From NCBI RefSeq assembly GCF_000204055.1, contig NW_006768837.1:63020-127019 (forward strand): 64,000 nucleotides of DNA. Reading direction: 5' to 3'. The notes beneath the pieces are model-generated. The model was not told the DNA's origin. It did not search any database and was given only the letters and a program-made list of their open reading frames with translations. This stretch comes from Melampsora larici-populina 98AG31 (lineage: Eukaryota; Basidiomycota; Pucciniomycetes; Pucciniales; Melampsoraceae). The first letter of the stretch is position 1; each line of letters starts with the position of its first letter. Made by a program: the position numbers and the translations under genes. Below are positions 46,201-58,200 of this stretch, piece after piece.

Positions 46201-47740
46201 CGTAGATCGGATCGGTCGTAGAGGTCTACTCTTGTTGGGTGCAGTTGAGTCACGAGTTCATCTTCGATAGAATGCGATACATACTGACAGAATTGAATAG
46301 GTGGTGATGTTTGTGTGTGAATTGTTGATCGCCATCCTAGGAATAATCCTACCATCAACAGACTTATCTGGACAATATGCCCTCATCGCACTTGTGTGTA
46401 TCTTCATTGGAGGATTTGCAGCTACTTGGGTCAGTCCCAAGATTATTTGCCTAGATCACTGTAACTCTAGTTCTTAATACAGTTCTTTTGTTACGTGAAC
46501 TCTCGATATAGGGCCCTCTTGTGTGGTAAGCTCTTCTGCTACTTAAGTCATTTGATGATGATTTTGATGACTGATGGGTGATTTCTCATAACTCTGTTTG
46601 TCTTTTAGGGTTGTGACTAGTGAGATATTCCCATTGGCAATCAGAGCAAAAGCTATGTCTCTTTCGACAGCAGCCAGTTGGGCAATGTTAGCCAGTTTTT
46701 GCTATAGTGTTTCTTCCGTGCGCTACATAAACTGACGTTTTTATTGCGACTTTGTGTTGACTTCTTCAGAAACTTTGCCATTGGATATGCAACACCATTC
46801 ATGGTCGACGATGGGCCAGGGAAGGCAGGCTTAGGTTCCCGAGTATTCTTTATCTGGTCAAGCTGCTGCCTTCTTGGTGTGGTCTTCACCTTTTTCTGGT
46901 GAGTAACGAAACTTTTCAATTCAACCATCAATTCTGTCAAACTGATGAAGATGCTCGCTCCTTCTTTTCTGACAAAAGTATTCCGGAAACGAAAGGCTTG
47001 TCACTCGAGCAGGTTGATGATGTTTATCAAAACAGTTCCATCATTGGTTCTGATCGCTACCGTCGACGGTTATTGGCTGCTGGAAGTGCAGTCATGAACA
47101 GTCAGGACACAGTGGTAGCGCCTGATTCTAACATGAAACAATCGGACAAAAGCAATTTGCCAAAGTAAAAGTAACCTTACCACGTCTATTCTCTTCTCCT
47201 TCAATCCACTTGAACTTTCAACAAGCTTTGATCGAAAAAAATTGTTCATGATTTTCATGTCTTATCATTCTGAGGCTACAGGATTGTAATTATTCTTTTT
47301 AGTACGGCTTTTTTGCTACTCTGTACCGGGTAATTGTCAAGTTAAAAATGTCATAAGAGCTCATGTGAATCTTTCTTTTCAAAAAAATGTTCCACTTTTT
47401 CTTGCATTTAATTTAACCAGATATCTTGACGATATTTTTTACTTTTCTTTTCACTGTGAATTTTGTTAAAGAATATTTTTATCCAAACAACAAGGAAATT
47501 GCGCCAATGTATGGTCTCGAATAAAATATAATCACGTCTAATTATTTCCTTGTGTGTAGGATGATGTGCACTTTGTATGATGTATCTATCATGGATGATA
47601 CATCGAAAATTCTTGGAGTGCAATAAGATGCGAAAATAATAGCGGTGATGACATCACTTTTTGAAAAGAGTAAGTCATTAAACTCAACAAATTCATCCAA
47701 TATTACGAGACTTGTAGAGATGAGTCCTGATGCTGTGAGT
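43265..47740. repeat. Segmental duplication, unit 2 (partner 23345-28040)
   Basis: Direct-orientation copy of the transporter block, about 20 kb from its partner. Introns, promoter and flanks align as well as the exons. It lacks the 294-bp MITE of unit 1. Confidence 0.85.
44290..47168 (+). CDS. MFS sugar (hexose) transporter, copy 2, intact by eye
   Basis: Near-duplicate of copy 1 with the same 17-exon layout and GT-AG junctions (first exon 89 nt from ATG 44290; stop TAA 47166-47168). Signatures kept: GYDTGYISGIKEM, LGRRWG, PESPKFL, GINFIIYYG, DRIGRRG and IPETKGLSLEQ. Differences from copy 1 are mainly substitutions, for example Thr-Asp-Pro for Met-Asp-Leu at residues 4-6, SGWTTILAV for SGWAAILAI in TM6, and Glu for Ala in the VCELLIAILG helix. 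It faces copy 3, whose 3' end is about 1.2 kb downstream. TATAAAGA lies 133 bp before the ATG. Confidence 0.92.
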
Positions 47741-48385
47741 CTTGTACATTTCTCAAATGTGATCGGCATTTCCGATCATAGATCGCATTCAGAACGAACC
47801 TCTCAAGAAAAGCAGAAGAAGTTGACCAATAAAGTGACTTAAGACAGAGGTACCCGGGCTGTGGAAAGAATCAAATCTAATCACGCTGGGCAGACTCAGA
47901 GGATTCAGGGGATCACAAGACTAACATTGTACACACAAACGGGGCACAAACGGGGCTGCCGATAGTTGTAGGCAATGCTACGAAATAATTATATCGTGCC
48001 CTGTGCTTTCTTGTAGGGTCATATAAAAACTGCTGCATATTTGTCAGTGCCGAAAGAAAGTTCCCCCATCGGAGACTCCAGGGACAGAGCTTTCCAGGAT
48101 TCAAATCAAGATCCATCCTTCCGCGTATCCATATACATGAATGATCACTGACCAAAAAACTCAAGAAATTCCAAGCTCAGAAGGTTTTCCTATTAAAACT
48201 CTCATGATGTGAAAACCATCACAATCCCAAGAACCTATCCTTGAGATTTACGCTCTCAGTGAACGATCAACTTTGATACTGGATTTCAATAACAACGAAA
48301 ATTATGCTGATGATACAAATTAAAGGTATTGACGAAACAAAACTTTGCCCAATTATTAAAAGTATGCTCGAGTATTCTGCGGTCA
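47169..48385. other. Intergenic between convergent transporter genes
   Basis: 3' flanks of copies 2 and 3. The first about 570 bp belong to the duplicated block. No gene seen. Confidence 0.5.
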
Positions 48386-51316
48386 TCATATGACTTGATT
48401 GACCGGATCAACATCTTTGAAATTATCATTCCTAACTTCATCGGCGTCAGTTCCTTCTGATCTCTGTCCTTCTCCCGATAGGAGTTGTTGACGGTAGCGA
48501 TTGGATCCGAGGATCGAAGAGTTTTGGTAAAGATCATCAACTTGTTCAAGTGACAATCCTTTCGTTTCCGGAATGCTATCAGGGGCAAGGTTGGGTTAAA
48601 CACAGGACTGATATCAGTATTTAGAAAAGATTCTTCTCGAGAGATTCTGAGACGTACAAGAAAAAGGTGAAGACAAAACAGATGCCACAGAAAGCTCCCC
48701 ATATCCAAAAGACATTTGACTTTAGTCCTGCCTTGCCGGGTCCGACGTCTACAAGATAGGGTGTCATATAACCAATCGCAAAGTTCCTGTGGTGCGAGCG
48801 AACATCAGTTTCCGTTCGATTGTAGAGAATGGAGTCAGGACTGAGCTCACAATGCCCAATTAGACGCTGTGGAGAGAGACATGGCTTTGGCCCTGATAGC
48901 CAAAGGATAGATCTCAGATGTGACAACCCTGTCAAAAAGATCGGACCAGAGTTATTGATATACTTTTCTCGGAGTAAAGAGGTATAAAGGGATTACCATG
49001 CGATTGGGCCCTGAAAAATGCCGAATATAAGAGGTAGAAGCCATCAGATCGGAGTTCAAAAACAGATTGATGGAGGATGAGAGATAGGCACTAACCCAAG
49101 TAGATGCGAAGCCTCCGATATATATACACACAAGAGCAATCAAAGCACGTTGGGCATCAAGATTACTTGTAGGTAAGGTGATCCCAAGGATGGGTACAAT
49201 GAACTGGCAAATAGCCATCAAAGCCTGAAAGATAAACATAGAGCCTATGAGTACGCGCTGGGGGTTAATGAGGCAATGAGTGATGAAAGAACTCAAACGG
49301 CTCCGAATAAGAGGCAAGACCTCCTGCCAACCCTATCAACAGCCCAAATCCCGGGAACAGTCATAACTACATTGACCTAAAAACGGCAGGAAATCTGATC
49401 AGAAGGGGTTATTTATACACTTTGAGGTGAGCAAAAGCACTGACGACGTTGATAATGACCGTAATTGTGAACGGGTTCTTGATGTTGCTGTTCTTGAAGA
49501 ATCTATATGATGAATCGATTCCAAATAATTTTCTGTGAGTTTCCGCTCGTCATTTTTCCAACTCATCTATACATATATATATATATATATATAGCTGTGG
49601 AAAAGACAGGAGGCAGAGAGAAAGTCCACTCAACGAGGTTCCGTAATAAATAATGAAGTTGATACTGTGAAGTTGGTTACAATAAATAAAACGATTGTAT
49701 CAATATGGAGAGAATCTTCATGAGATCCGCAAAGATAAAGAAGACGGACCCAGTAAGCTGTTGAAGAGCTTGAACTGCCATCCCAGATAGCGTTCTAAGA
49801 CGATATCTACCCTTACCAGATCTGAAACAATCGGCATAAGAGCCAGATCCTCGTGTACGTTCGATTTCTAATGAATCTACTACTTCGTCATATTCTCTTA
49901 TAACTTGTTGAGAGTCGGCTGGTAAGGAGAGTAATCGACTCAAGGAAGCCTTGGCTTCTACTTCTCTGCCTTTCAGAATCAAGAACTTTGGAGACTCTGG
50001 TAGACAATAGAGTCCAAGGGCAAGGATAAATGCCCAGATGAACTGTTCAGAAGGAAGGTATTCAAGGGGTCAGCATGCCATGTATTCATGAGGTGGGTCG
50101 GGGAATCAAAGCATCACTCAACTTGAAGAGCAATTGGAATTTGATAACAGCTTGCATTTGGTCGATCTTTAGTTACGTTGACCACTATAGCCGCGATTAA
50201 TAATCCTATGGTGATGGCCCATTGCTGTTGAAACACAAAAGTAACACTCAGAATAATTTGCACAGTAGAGCGATGAAGGGCACACTCACGTAAGCAGCTA
50301 CCACCGCCCCCCGAATCCATTTACTGTAAAGAATCCATCGAAACCGTTCCAATCAGTCAGTATCACGAGGCTCAAGATAGGAACAAAGCTAAAGGGAGGA
50401 GACTTACGGGGCACATTCAGATTGATACATGGGCACTAAGCAAGAAGTTAAACCAACTCCCAATCCAGCGAAAACTCTACCAACCGCAAAAATCGGAATG
50501 GTAGTAGAAGCAGTTTGGAGCGCAACACCTATACAGAATATAGCGCATGAAGCGATTACGCCCCAACGTCTACCAACTATTCAACAAAGGTGATTAGCCA
50601 GGTTAATATTTTGATGTTGCCTTGAGAGAACATAGATCAAGAGAGGTACTCAACGTATATCACCAAAGGGATAGGCAAGTAATGCTCCCACAAAAGTACC
50701 TGCCGAGAGGATAGAGGTGACTAGGGAATCGTTCGCGGTACTAAGCTAGAATATTCATAGGATAGATTGTACTAGTGAGCATATTTTGACAGAATGTGGC
50801 AGTCGGGTCATGATGAAAGACTGACTATATATTCTCCTTTTGCATTCTTTTCTCCGAACGTTTCAAGCCTTGTGGTGATTGGCAGGTCGAAAAGGAAGCT
50901 TTAGTCCCTTCCATGCGATTGGGTGCCGGTGTGTACAAATGAATAGAGCGCTTTCAGTATTGGAGACTTACCAGTATGGCATTTCTTTGGTGCCTGAGAT
51001 ATAACCCTACATCGTTCCACAGTAGACACGCATCCCCAAAATGAGTTTAGTTGGAACTTGATAATCATTGGTCCGATGACGAAAAGGCTTTAACGCACCG
51101 TATCATATCCGTAGAGATAACTATGTATAGAATGAAATCGAATAAGAATAGATAAAAACTCAGAGCAAGAAAACAGATTTTCAATATATATATATAGACG
51201 AACCCTCCGAAGGCTGCGAAAAGTGCCATTGAGATCCCAACAAGTTTAGCTTTCGTAGAAGCTGGTGGTAGAACAGGTAAACCACCTGGACTTTTTCCAA
51301 TGTCCATTCCTACCAT
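48386..51316 (-). CDS. MFS sugar (hexose) transporter, copy 3 (diverged paralogue)
   Basis: Same gene structure as copies 1 and 2 on the opposite strand, from ATG at 51316 (MVGMDIGKSPGGLPVLPP, a few residues longer N-terminally) to TGA at 48386-48388. Visible exons read GYDTGYISGTKEM, LGRRWGVIASCA, KWIRGAVVAAY, PESPKFLILKGREVEAKASL, GINFIIYYGTSFF, DRVGRRSCLLFGA and IPETKGLSLEQVDDLYQ. All inspected junctions are GT-AG and keep frame; introns contain TA microsatellites (about 49569-49594 and 51184-51196). Introns do not align with those of copies 1 and 2 by eye, so this is an older duplicate. An in-frame ATG at 51451 would add 45 residues and is less likely. Confidence 0.92.
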
Positions 51317-52250
51317 GTTGTGCTTGTTATGTTGTGAAAGAGGATTTGTCCGAGTTTCTATGTAGTGATGATATGTGAGGGTTGAATTAAGGACTTGATC
51401 AACAAGTGATGTGGATGTGGGATGAGAGGAGGTGATATTGCTGGAGGACAAGGCAGTATTTATCTATTGGCTGTGTGCGATAAGTTAGATGGATCAACAA
51501 CTTTTAGAAATGAAAAGTTGTAGAATGAGCGCGTGAGTGGTGGGATGTACCACTTCCGTGATAGAGAAAAAGATATGAATGGTCTTCGTTCCCAATATAG
51601 TAATAATCGTAAGGCGCATCGACCGGAACCGATGACAATCTTCTCCTTCCCTCCCTGGGCTTGTTCTACATACATACACACACTCTCAAATTGTTCTCTC
51701 CCGGTCGCCCACTCATATATTCGAGAAGACGAATCATCAGCTGACCGTCCCCGCCGTTTTCCATGGCAGCGAGGTGAAACGAGAGAGGCGAACGCTGGGA
51801 ATGTGGCGGCTTGTATGTACAGTGGAATCCCATCATTGGGTTCACATACGTTCCATGACCAGGTTTGTACATATGTACAAGTCCACCCTTGGTCACGAGC
51901 ATAAATCCTCATAAATAAATCCCAGTAGGGCCGTGAGTAGGATCTATGTAGGGCGGGCGCGGCATCGCCCAAACTCAAGGGGTCGCCGCGTCATGACCGA
52001 TGGCTCCAAGAATCCACCGTGGAACATACTTTTAAGTTTTCATCCTCTATGCCTTACCAGTGGCAGGAGTCCGATGAAGGGAAGGACAACGGGTTGAACG
52101 AAGATTCTGAACTTGGATGCGGAGCCACAAGATCCCGATGTGCGACAGCCTTCAGGAGCTGCCCCCTCTAGATTCCCTTGACGATGACACTTCGTTGATG
52201 GACGCACCAGCTCGCCAACTATACATTGTATAAGCCTGCGAAGTTTTGCA
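51317..52250. other. Upstream region of transporter copy 3
   Basis: Likely promoter. A 172-codon open frame on the minus strand (51460-51978) has no recognisable domain and overlaps this promoter; I do not call it a gene. Confidence 0.45.
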
Positions 52251-52570
52251 GAACCTTACTCAGGCTGAGCTCCGGCCCCGGAGCTCCGTCGAGTATCCGA
52301 CGGAGCATCCGTCGAGTCCTGTTTTCGGATGAGGCCTTGGAGCCATCCGGCGCCGGATACTCCGGCCGGTTCGGTAGTCGAACGTTGAGGTCAAAAAAGT
52401 CGATATCCGCCGGATATCCGGCGGATATTTGACATATTTGCAAGCGTGTATTGCCGTGTATTGAAAATTAAAATAGAAGAAAAAAACATTACAAAACCGT
52501 GTATTCAAAAATTTGTAGAAGAAAAAAACTACAAAACCGTGTATTTGAAAATTTGTAGAAGAAAAAACCA
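52251..52570. repeat. Palindromes and tandem repeats, probable hAT 3' terminal region
   Basis: 52403-52428 is a perfect 26-bp palindrome centred on GGATATCC. Other short inverted motifs (GAGCTCCGG/CCGGAGCTC at 52267-52286; TCCGACGGA) are nearby. Two about 40-bp tandem units (ACAAAACCGTGTATT...TTTGTAGAAG) lie at about 52477-52558. They are immediately 3' of the hAT stop codon. Confidence 0.6.
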
Positions 52571-53688
52571 AGAGAAAGAAAAAGAGAAATACAAGACAAG
52601 TGATGAGAAGACTAATCTTCATCACTGTCAGTGATAGTAGTAATTTTTAAAGGCCCAAACAACTGGCACCAATCCTTCACACATAAAAGAGTCTCCACAT
52701 GGAGACTCAAGAGGCTAGTCCGCTGAGGACTCAATATCCTTTTAGTTTTGTTAAATTGACCCTCTGACGGACAGCTAGTTGCTGGGATCGCCAAAAACAC
52801 CTTTGCCATGTTGGATAAACCGGGATAAATGTTAACTCGCTGTTTCCAAAAGTCTAAAACATCCTTGTTGCGGGGCTCTGGCTTATTGCCAAGATATTGA
52901 GCAATTTCGTTGGCAATGGAGTGTGTCTGTGGGAGGTCTCTAGCGCCGAATATTGCTTCTTTGAAATATGCAGAAGTTGCTGTCCCAGGCGTCTTTCTTT
53001 TAATGGATTCTGAAATTATGATGGGTTCATCGGTTTTGTATTTTTGGGCCTCTTGTTCAAACATTGACCTGATGTCGGATATGTAGATATTGTACTCGGG
53101 GAAGGTCTCAGCTCGTTCCTTTTTGTGCCCACAAACATTGATCAATAAATATTTAGAAGACATTGATTTAAACAGACTCACTTGAAAGTAATGTAACTTG
53201 TGACACGGATCAAGGATGGTAGCACATATCGGTGCGGGCTTGGCAAGCACCTTCTTGAAGTAATTTTCGAGTTTATCAATCATCTTTTTGGAAGCAGGGG
53301 CTAGTTGATTGTGATTGTATTGTTGAACAGTCTATACATAGACCATGTCAAAGAAATCAGCCATGAAAAATAAGATTCAGCAGGATTGTTACTTACAGAT
53401 TTTAATCCTTTCAACACAACTATATAAATTGGAACTACTTGATGAAAAGTTGGGAACTTCAGTTTACAAAGGATTTCAGTCGCTTCGCTGAGTGGATCCA
53501 AAAAGTCACCCATCTGCTTGACATACTTCCATTCAAGGTTTGTCAGAGCGAACTTCTGGAAGTCGCGACCCTTGCAGAATTTGTCACATGACTCTTGTAG
53601 AAGTAGCAGTCTCCGGAACATGAGGTAAGAAGAATTCCACCTCATGGGAACATCAACAATGAGCTTAGTCGTGGCCGTGGTGCCTTCA

Positions 53689-54725
53689 TGTCAGGGTGGC
53701 ACTTACTTAATCAGCTAAGGGTAAGGACCGTAGCTAGCAATCCTGACAAACAACTCTATTGGTTACGTAGGGTTGATAGTATCTGTCGTAATTCCTAAAG
53801 GAATAACAGAAGTACTAATAAGTTTTGAACAATTGATAGTAATCCGATTCGAAGTGAAGGGATCAGAAAAAGAGCAATGGCCTACTGCGGTTCGCAGAGT
53901 TGAACTGGTCAGGTTCTAGACCAAAGTTTTTCTCCGAGATAAAGGACGTTTATCAAAGAGTAGCCTGGGTTACTAGGACCTCAGGGATCTTGTCAACTAT
54001 GCGTTGCAAGAACAATGGTACTAGACCAGGTAGAGTTTTACTGTCTCGAAACAGGGGCAGTAAAGGATGGAAAAGGAGATTGTGGGTAAGACTTACTCTA
54101 GTGTTAAGAGCTAATCTAATGAACACTTCCTGGAACTTTGGACAAGGGTTTTTTGGCAAGAGGAACTACTTTATCGTGATTTGATGGTAGCTGGACTGCG
54201 AAAAGATGGGTCTCGAAGTTTACTTGGAAGACAATGTGCTGCCCTCTTCTATTTCAGGGCAAGTCCTTTCTTTATATGCTTGATCTAGAACTCCGGCTTA
54301 CTTGTGGTTCTAGCCGCATTGTTGTCTGTAGTTCCCAATCTGGACGCTTCAGTAGGCTGACTCGTGGTTTGGCCAGATTGGGAAGTTATTGAATCAGAGG
54401 TTGGTCTCCTCGTGGTTCGTCCTGCTAGTTTCTTAACACTCGGGTTCTTGCTACCGGATTTTTTTAGAATGTAACGCCTAGTCTTGTTGCCAGGATGGAT
54501 TAGTGTGTATCCTTCCTGGCCTCATACTTATGGATGCTTCCTGATGATTAGGCTTCCTTTGATATCGGGAGTACAATGTGTTTATATTGGGTTACCTTTG
54601 ATACTAGGTACACGATGTTGTTGTTTTTTTATTATGGTAGAGAGAAAATATGTTTTATGTTTTTTATTTTATTTTTAGATTGTAGCCTCTTTGGCTTCTG
54701 GTTGGTCAGAGCTCGGGGGCTGACA
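53689..54725 (-). repeat. 3' LTR (left copy) of the 53.7-63.7 kb gypsy element
   Basis: 1,037 bp. It differs from the other LTR at about ten positions, all transitions by eye, eight of them at CpG sites. Confidence 0.95.
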
Positions 54726-54763
54726 TTCCCCAACCACAGGAAAATGTTCCCTCCGAAACGTGA

Positions 54764-55234
54764 TCATGCGTTTCCTAGGGATCTTTTTTCTACTCTGAAT
54801 TTTCGTAGAAGTGCTGTTGAATTTGGGATGTCTTTGACTTCCAACCATTTGTCCTCGTCTGCGCTTCCTCCTTTGATTCTTGCTAGGTATAGACGCGTCT
54901 CTTTTCCTTGAATTCGCACCATTTTTTCGTTGATAATCTTCTTAATAGCGCCAATGGGTTCGTCTTGCACTGGAAGATCCTCTTCTGGCGGTGCTGGTCT
55001 ATTTGGAAATTCCTTGGCGTCAGATTTCTCGTACTTCTTTAGTAACGATACAGGGAAAACCGGGTGTTTCCTCGCTATGCTTCCCGTTAGGATGACTTCC
55101 ACTGCATTGTTACCGTGGAGGGCTTTAACTACGTACGGACCTACAAAGGCATCAACCATTTTCCTGGGACCTTTCAAGTTTGTGAAGTTAATGGTTGATA
55201 TAAGAACCAAGTCTCCTATTTGAAATTCGGGTTC
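54764..55234 (-). pseudogene. C-terminal Pol tail after a TGA
   Basis: Continues the integrase frame after the stop at 55235-55237: IGDLVLI, then KMVDAFVGPYVVKALHGNNA (SH3-like integrase tail) and HPVFPVSLLKKY. It ends with a chromodomain-like segment (KIINEKMVRIQGKETRLYLA, DKWLEVKDI) that lacks the usual aromatic WKGY core. The stop codon at 54764 is just inside the LTR boundary. Confidence 0.85.
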
Positions 55235-58200
55235 TCAGTGGGTTTTATCCCATCTCTGCTTATTATATTCCGCGGCGGCTTTAATGCATTCCATGGCATG
55301 TTTTCTTGCTTTGTTAAGCATGTTGTTGAAGCTCACAGCTGTTGGGTGAAATGTTGAATCTCCTCTCTGGATCAGGTTTCTCGGAGTTCTAACGTTGTAC
55401 CCTCTCTCGACTTCGAAGGGTGTTTTACCCGTGGTACTATGGGTGCTTGAGTTATACGCAATTTCTAGTGCCGGTAGCAGGCTCTTCCAATTGTGGGTAT
55501 AGCCGTCCTTATCCTTGAACTCGAGACCGTACGCGCAGTACCTTCTGATGAGTTCCGATAAGTTTCCAATCGCTCTTTCTGCTAAGCCGTCCGTTTGCGG
55601 ATGGTACGCTGTGGACATGGCCAAAGAAGTTCCACAGAGCTTATGTAGGCTTCGCCAGAAGTCTGATGTGAACTTGGGGTCCCTGTCGCTAATAATCACT
55701 CGAGGGAGACCCGAGTCCGTCACTATTCTTTCCCAGAAGAGGAGCGCAATGTCCATGGCCGTGGCATCCTTATGGCATGGTAGAAATCTACACCTTTTAG
55801 AGAATCTGTCTACGATAACGAGGACGCAATCCACATTGTCATGTCCACCTGGTGGCAAACCTGTAACAAAGTCCATGTTTATAGTATCCCACGGCACCTC
55901 GGGTTCCTCTATTCTTTGCATGAGGCCGAACCTCTTGCCCGTTGCTTTATTTGCCTTCTGGCACCTGTCGCACGTGCTGGTGTAATCCTCTGTCGTTGTA
56001 CGCCATTGTGGCCACCAGGCTGTCTGCTTGACTCGATCGATTGTTCTGTCCAATGATAAGTGTCCTGACATTGGATCGTCGTGGCAAATTTTCAGGATGT
56101 TAGTCTTCATTTTGGGTGATGTGATAACCATCACGCACGAGTGTTTTTCCCTGTGGTACAGGATTCCACTAAGAAGAGTGAAGCGTCCTTCATCGGAAGA
56201 TTTTTTCCACTTACCTTCTAGAGTGGACGACAGGTTTAGTGTTTTACTGTCCTGTTTAAGTATTTCCAACAGTTTCACTGTGTTGGGGTCCGCGGCGTAG
56301 TCCTCTTTGATCTGTTCAAAGAACTCTTCTGACATGTCCGAAATGCTGATACCCATGATTGGTAAATCCCTGCTGCAGTCTTCTGGGTCCCATGCTGGGT
56401 TGTTGCTATTATTAGCCAATGCCATTCGGCTTAGTGCGTCCGCATTTTTGTGTTTCCTACCTTCGCGATGAGTGATCGTCATACAGGATCGGTATTCTTG
56501 AATGGCGATTTGCCATTGTAACATGTGTCGATTTGGCGTCTTCATGTTAAGAAGGGATTTCAGAGCTGTGCAGTCGGTGATTAATTCAAAGAAGGACCCG
56601 TCCAGGTAGTAATGGAACTTTTCTAAGGCCCATACTAGGCATAGGTTTTCTAGCTGCGTTGCTCCGTAGTTCATCTCTGATTGCTTCAATTGCCTAGATA
56701 TGCAACTGATCAATCCTTCTGAAGGCTTGCCGTCGACGATTTGTACTTGTTGCAGGGTGGCTCCCAGTCTGTCGAAGCTGGCATCAACGTAAACTTTGAA
56801 AGGTAGCTTAAAATCTGGATGTATCAGGAACGGAGCTTCGGTGAGTTTCTTTTTCAAGGCATTCCATGAATCTACTCTATCTTTCGTCATTTCAAAGGTT
56901 ACTCCCTTTTGTAGCAGTTTATATAGTGGTCCACTTACTTTGGCGAACCCTTCTAAGTGAGATCTGTAGTAATTAGCGAATCCTAGGAAGGATTGAACCT
57001 CTTTTACTGATTGTGGGATCGGTTTTTGCAAGACTGCCGCTACTTTGTTCTGGTCTATGGCTATCCATAGTCCTGACACTACATGCCCCAGAGCTTTTAG
57101 TTCTTGGAAGGCGAAGTTTGACTTTTGAAGTGAAATGGTCATACCTAACTTAATAATTTTTTCAAATACTATAGTGAGCCTCTGAACGTGCTCCTCCCAT
57201 GTCTTTGAGAAGACTATTATATTGTCGATGTATATTATCATCCAACCTTCACTTAGTTCTTTCGCAAAGACTGAGTCCATCATTCGTTGGAAATGAGCTG
57301 GTGCGCCTTTAATCCCAAAGGGCATCTTGAGATACTCGTGTATGCCTTTGTGTGTAATGATACGTAGAAATCTTCTACTAAATTCTTCCACTTCGTTTTG
57401 GTGGAAACCTTTCATCATGTCCATGGTCATAATGTACAGCGCCGCGCCCAAATTAGTGAGACAGTGAGTTATTCTTGGCATAGGATATCTATCCGGAGTG
57501 GTGAACGTATTGAGCGCCCTAAAATCTCCGCACATGCGAGACTTTCCGTTGTGCCAGGCAATAATGACGGGTGTTGTGACATCTACCTCCTCGTCCGGTC
57601 CTACTTTGCGTAGGATCCCGTACCTGGTTAGTTCCTCGATATGTTTTTCTATCTCATCTCTGCTACGTGGACTGGCTGGGTACGCCTGTTTCTTAAGAAT
57701 TGGTGGATACGGTTTGTCTACCGTCAGTTTTATTTTTAGCTGATGACCGATAGCTGTGCCTATTGGTCTGTCTCCAAAGGCAAATGCATTGCAATATTTG
57801 GAAATCACAGCCTTGAGCGAATGAGCCTCTGAGGATCTTAGCCTGGGAGAGATATTACATTCCCCAAATGCTTTATCAAAGGAGTTCTCCTCTGTTTTGG
57901 CTATATTTTCCACCGCTTGAGGTAGGTTTGTTTCTAACAAAAACTTCTTTTTCTTGTTTTCATTGCCTATAGTGAAATACTTTTCCTTGCTATGTACAAT
58001 ATCTATTCCGTACAGTCGTAGGTACTCTCCTCCTAATATGAAGTAGTTCGACGTTGCATTATCCATGATGACAAACTCTGGCTTGATCCTTATAGATCCC
58101 AGCCTGTGCGGCAAAACTATTGGTATTTCTACAACACCTATAGCCTTCAAGGCGCTGCTGCATCCGCGGAAGGTCATCCTACTTGGGGGAAGCATCTCTT

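Noticed and set aside
51460..51978. 172-codon minus-strand frame upstream of transporter copy 3
   Set aside because: No recognisable domain, sits in the promoter, and has alternative frames of similar length; not supported as a gene.
53900..54184. 94-codon frame repeated identically at 62844-63128
   Set aside because: It lies within both LTRs on the strand opposite to the element; not a gene.
55515..55985. 156-codon plus-strand frame
   Set aside because: Antisense shadow of the integrase region.
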